Origin: Diorhabda sublineata
Lineage: Eukaryota > Arthropoda > Insecta > Coleoptera > Chrysomelidae
Direction: 5' to 3'
NCBI RefSeq assembly: GCF_026230105.1
Contig: NC_079480.1
Span: forward strand, 9,280,488 to 9,344,487
Length of the DNA stretch: 64,000 nt
A model generated the notes under the pieces. That model was not told the DNA's origin and searched no databases. It saw only the letters and a program-made list of their open reading frames with translations. Both the position numbers and the translations under genes were made by a program. Of the stretch, positions 63,190-64,000 are shown in pieces. Every line of letters starts with the position of its first letter. The stretch's first letter is position 1.

Positions 63190-64000
63190 CATTTTCATAC
63201 ATCTGAATTTATAGGTTCAATATTTGTACAATAATCTCTACAATTTTATGGCTTATGTCATCTTACTTAAATGTAGTTCTGTTATAATAATATTCTTGGT
63301 AGAATTAAATTAGATTCTTGCTAATTCTAGAGGAATTGTTTAATTTATCTGCAATATACATACTCGTACTACTGCAATTTTCTATGACTATTTGCAATAT
63401 GTTACAACGTTTTTGTTCACATATTTTGTATGTACAAGAGAATTCCACATTTTGTTGTAGCTGTATATATTTAAAACTAATTATTCCTCTTAACATCAGT
63501 ATAGAAAAGCTTCCTCGACTATTAAGACGGTCTTAAAACACGTTAAAGTTGTGATAATATAAATTACGTCAGGGAATTGAAAAAAAAACAAGCAGTTTAT
63601 ACACTTTTTTTGAATGTTAAGAAAACTAATATAAGTCACGTATCGAAATTTGACTTTTTACAAGACATTTATATTAGAAGTTGGTTTACAAAACAGAGAT
63701 TGTGATTCTTTTTATTAGAATAGACTATCAATTATTTTATTAATGAGTGTAGAGCCGTGTCTAATGGAAAGAATAAATGAACTAGAATGCATTACATATA
63801 TTACTAATTACTAATACTGATACTAATAATACTAATTACTAATTGAATAAGCAAAAATAATTTTCTTTATTGATTTTTCTCGGAATGTATTTATATTTTG
63901 TTTAATGGTATTGTACTTATGTTGAGAAAATGCAAAAAGAACAGAATAAACTTGAAAAGTAGATTGTAAAAACGAAAAAATGTAAATGTCTAACGAAAAA
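63190..64000. other. No gene; one microsatellite
   Basis: AT-rich. The overlapping frames at 63305-63536 on both strands have no motif. A short ACTAAT-rich microsatellite lies at 63801-63844. Confidence 0.5.

Overview
The window is AT-rich eukaryotic DNA, most likely from an insect. A beetle is possible, but that is inference from the mix of transposon families, not from a diagnostic host gene. I find no convincing host protein-coding gene, no rRNA and no CRISPR array. The sequence is a graveyard of transposable elements (TEs). Almost every recognisable coding stretch is a decayed transposase, reverse transcriptase, gag or TE-borne nuclease, broken by stops, frameshifts and deletions, with unrecognised AT-rich DNA between.

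1-9.9 kb: a hAT transposase C-terminus, a Ty3/gypsy-type gag relic, a PIF/Harbinger relic with one end and antisense transposase, a Tc1/mariner-superfamily relic of the DUF4817 type, and three LINE reverse-transcriptase relics. 10.2-13.2 kb: a DUF4817-type transposon with unusually long terminal inverted repeats, followed by a ~100-120 bp tandem repeat. 14.8-23 kb: an internally deleted mariner with intact ends and TA duplication, hAT and mariner scraps, a gypsy gag tail and two tRNA-like sequences. 23.2-29.5 kb: a hammerhead ribozyme core on the minus strand (23359-23403), LINE pieces, a Crypton tyrosine-recombinase relic and a mariner 5' end.

30-32 kb: a 1.6 kb fold-back element carrying a nested 219 bp hAT-type MITE. 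33.6-44.7 kb: a transposase tail, a LINE RNase H region, a near-full-length mariner (38357-39646), a BED/hAT relic, a second mariner copy truncated against an open Crypton N-terminal domain. 46.7-52.8 kb: two relics of a large uncharacterised arthropod TE protein family, phased heat-shock-element pentamers and a second tandem repeat. 53.7-64 kb: a third mariner copy, a Harbinger MITE with TTA duplication, two LINE relics, a Penelope-like GIY-YIG endonuclease fragment and a second copy of the 5 kb DUF4817-type relic.

Nothing here forms an operon or pathway; the logic is nested insertion and decay. The items most worth following are the hammerhead ribozyme, the uncharacterised TE protein family, the fold-back element with its nested insertion, and the two Crypton relics. 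All family assignments come from recognising translated motifs by eye and were not checked by database search.
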